Assembly: GCF_030864005.1 (NCBI RefSeq)
Contig: NZ_CP132976.1
Location: 5,332,001 to 5,396,000, forward strand
Source: Achromobacter seleniivolatilans
GTDB lineage: Bacteria > Pseudomonadota > Gammaproteobacteria > Burkholderiales > Burkholderiaceae_B
Reading direction: 5' to 3'
DNA length: 64,000 nucleotides
Part shown: in pieces, positions 62,979 to 64,000 of the stretch
Layout: each line of letters starts with the position of its first letter
How positions within the stretch are numbered: the stretch's first letter is position 1
Notes under the pieces: model-generated
Database searches by the model: none
The model's input: only the letters and a program-made list of their open reading frames with translations
What the model was told of the DNA's origin: nothing
Made by a program: the position numbers and the translations under genes

Positions 62979-63265
62979 ACATCATTGGGTGGAACCGATA
63001 GGCAACGGCCGGACAATCTTATCTACGATCCAGACCCCTTGTCGCCACCGGCGCTATATCGGTATGGCAAGGACGAAGGTGAACTCGCGGCGGCTAGCTA
63101 GCGAGCGTAGCAGGCGAAAGCGATTCGATGATGCGGCACTCGGCTACCGTGCCGCAACGGCACTGATCGATCAGATGGTCAAGTTCGGATTTCAAGGCAC
63201 GAAGGTCGCGAATTTTCTGCTCGACCGCCTTGCGGTGCTCCATCGCAATCTCATCAATGGCGGCG
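62881..63265. repeat. 385-bp direct repeat, copy B
   Basis: Same orientation and same length as copy A at 19625-20009. It holds the intact end of the GT4 gene, the spacer and the 3' end of merR on the minus strand. Beyond 63265 the similarity stops abruptly and transposase-like sequence begins. Confidence 0.92.
63094..63265 (-). pseudogene. 3' fragment of the MerR-family regulator
   Basis: The leftward frame reads AAIDEIAMEHRKAVEQKIRD, LRALKSELDHLIDQCRCGTV and AECRIIESLSPATLAS, nearly identical to the C-terminal third of the intact MerR at 19838. The DNA-binding N-terminal part is missing at 63265. It is part of repeat copy B. Confidence 0.88.
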
Positions 63266-63343
63266 GTGGAAATACACGTCCAAGGTGAAAGCAGGCGCGT
63301 CAAAGGGGGCCACCAGGAGGACGACTGATGCCGACGATCTAAG

Positions 63344-63733
63344 TTGATTCGCGGCGAGGCGCGGGATGGTAAGAAGAAGGTCCGAATTTGCCATGATCAA
63401 TGGTGCGGTCATAACGCTGGGCAGCTCAATAGCGAACTCTACAAGTCTCTCACCTGGGATCGTGGAAAAGAGATGGCCGCCCACAAGCGATTCACCCTTG
63501 CTACGGACATACATGTCTACTTTTGCGATCCGCAAAATCCATGGCTACGAGGGACAAATGAGAACACCAACGGACTGCTCAGACAATACTTGCCGAAAGG
63601 GATTGACCTTAGCAACTACTCGCAAGCTAAGCTCAATGAAATTGCTAGAGCCTTGAATGAGCGTCCGAGGAAGATCCTGGGTTACGACACCCCGGCACAA
63701 CGATTTCACCAATCTGTTGCAATGATCGATTGA
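63344..63733 (+). mobile_element. Truncated IS30-family transposase (C-terminal part)
   Basis: The frame carries the IS30 catalytic-core end: LTWDRGKEMAAHKRF with the second Asp, FCDPQNPWLRGTNENTNGLL with the final Glu, and RQYLPKGIDLSNYSQAKLNE to the C-terminus ERPRKILGYDTPAQRF. The N-terminal half with the helix-turn-helix and first Asp is missing, so the element is dead. It begins within 80 bases of the repeat copy B end. Confidence 0.85.
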
Positions 63734-63779
63734 ATGCACAGCCGACAGCGGTCAGTGCGATTCGGTCAAGCCTTCGCGG

Positions 63780-64000
63780 ATGCGCGGCACTGAGCCTCTC
63801 GTGGGTACCCTTGCTGGCGCGGAGTGCAAACGGCTGGTCGTAGCGATAGGCTCGCGAGTTCGTAGCCCTGAGATCGAAAGTCTTGACATCACGACCGCGA
63901 AAGCCCTCGCCCGACTGTACTTCCATCCTTCAGTTGAAACCATGCGTCTTCCAAGCGACGCATTGCGTCGTGGACTTGGTTCGGTGCGAGGTGCGCGTAT
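63780..64000 (+). CDS. Partial open frame at the right edge, unrecognised
   Basis: An ATG at 63780 opens a frame that has no stop before the window ends (about 73 codons). It reads like a real protein (TAKALARLYFHPSVETMRLP), but I cannot name a family. It could be a further mobile-element gene or an accessory gene. Confidence 0.25.
   Translation, partial: MRGTEPLVGTLAGAECKRLVVAIGSRVRSPEIESLDITTAKALARLYFHPSVETMRLPSDALRRGLGSVRGAR

Noticed and set aside
1..64000. CRISPR arrays, tRNA and rRNA genes
   Set aside because: No regularly spaced repeats, cloverleaf-like tRNA sequences or conserved rRNA segments were noticed; a covariance-model search would be needed to exclude small RNAs.

Overview
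The window is accessory DNA from a Gram-negative betaproteobacterium of the order Burkholderiales. An Alcaligenaceae-type host (Achromobacter or Bordetella-like) is my best guess. The grounds are a Bug/TctC-type solute receptor, three DUF4148-like periplasmic proteins, a Gram-negative trimeric porin and a Cupriavidus-type czc system. No rRNA, tRNA or CRISPR array was found, and housekeeping genes are essentially absent, so this looks like an integrative or plasmid-borne island rather than core chromosome.

Region 1 (1-15.7 kb) is a conjugation module. A leftward VirB-type type IV secretion operon reads virB1, virB11, virB2, virB3, virB4, a TrbM/KikA-like gene, virB5, a small membrane gene, virB6 and virB8, and continues off the left edge, where virB9 and virB10 would be expected. 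Two tiny rightward genes sit inside the operon. A 600-bp non-coding region with a terminator-like hairpin and G-rich tracts separates it from a rightward set: an unknown gene, a MobH (TraI_2) relaxase, a TraD coupling protein and a DUF4400-like membrane protein.

Region 2 (16-26.3 kb) is a metal-resistance mosaic. It holds a NicO/RcnA nickel-cobalt exporter with a CsoR/RcnR repressor, an ACR3-like arsenite exporter with wrecked SMR and arsH genes, a MerR regulator divergent from a Zn/Cd/Pb P-type ATPase, a copper chaperone plus a DsbB/DsbA pair, and a chromate exporter with a PadR regulator.

Region 3 (26.4-42.7 kb) is metabolic and stress cargo. A MetR-like regulator stands divergent from an MFS exporter, YbaK tRNA-editing protein and GNAT acetyltransferase, which together resemble a toxic amino-acid resistance operon. 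It is followed by a metallo-hydrolase, a TauE exporter, an AhpD-like protein and regulators. A second cluster has two DJ-1/PfpI isonitrile-hydratase-like proteins, two GlxA-type AraC regulators, two DUF2946-like proteins, a TonB receptor and a Bug receptor.

Region 4 (43.2-62.98 kb) is a complete czc block: czcP, DUF4148 periplasmic proteins, a porin, two CzcR-like regulators with one CzcS kinase, czcCBA, then GT2, ArnT-like and GT4 envelope glycosyltransferases. Three similar palindromes (ATTACAAATTTGTAAT type) lie upstream of czcP, of the orphan regulator and of czcR/czcC, suggesting one regulon.

Mosaic structure: a 385-bp direct repeat (19625-20009 and 62881-63265) brackets about 43 kb. 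Fragments of the same arsH and SMR genes occur near 19 kb and 43.4 kb, and a roughly 70-bp palindromic element occurs at 30.6 and 42.9 kb. The window ends in a truncated IS30-family transposase and an unrecognised open frame.
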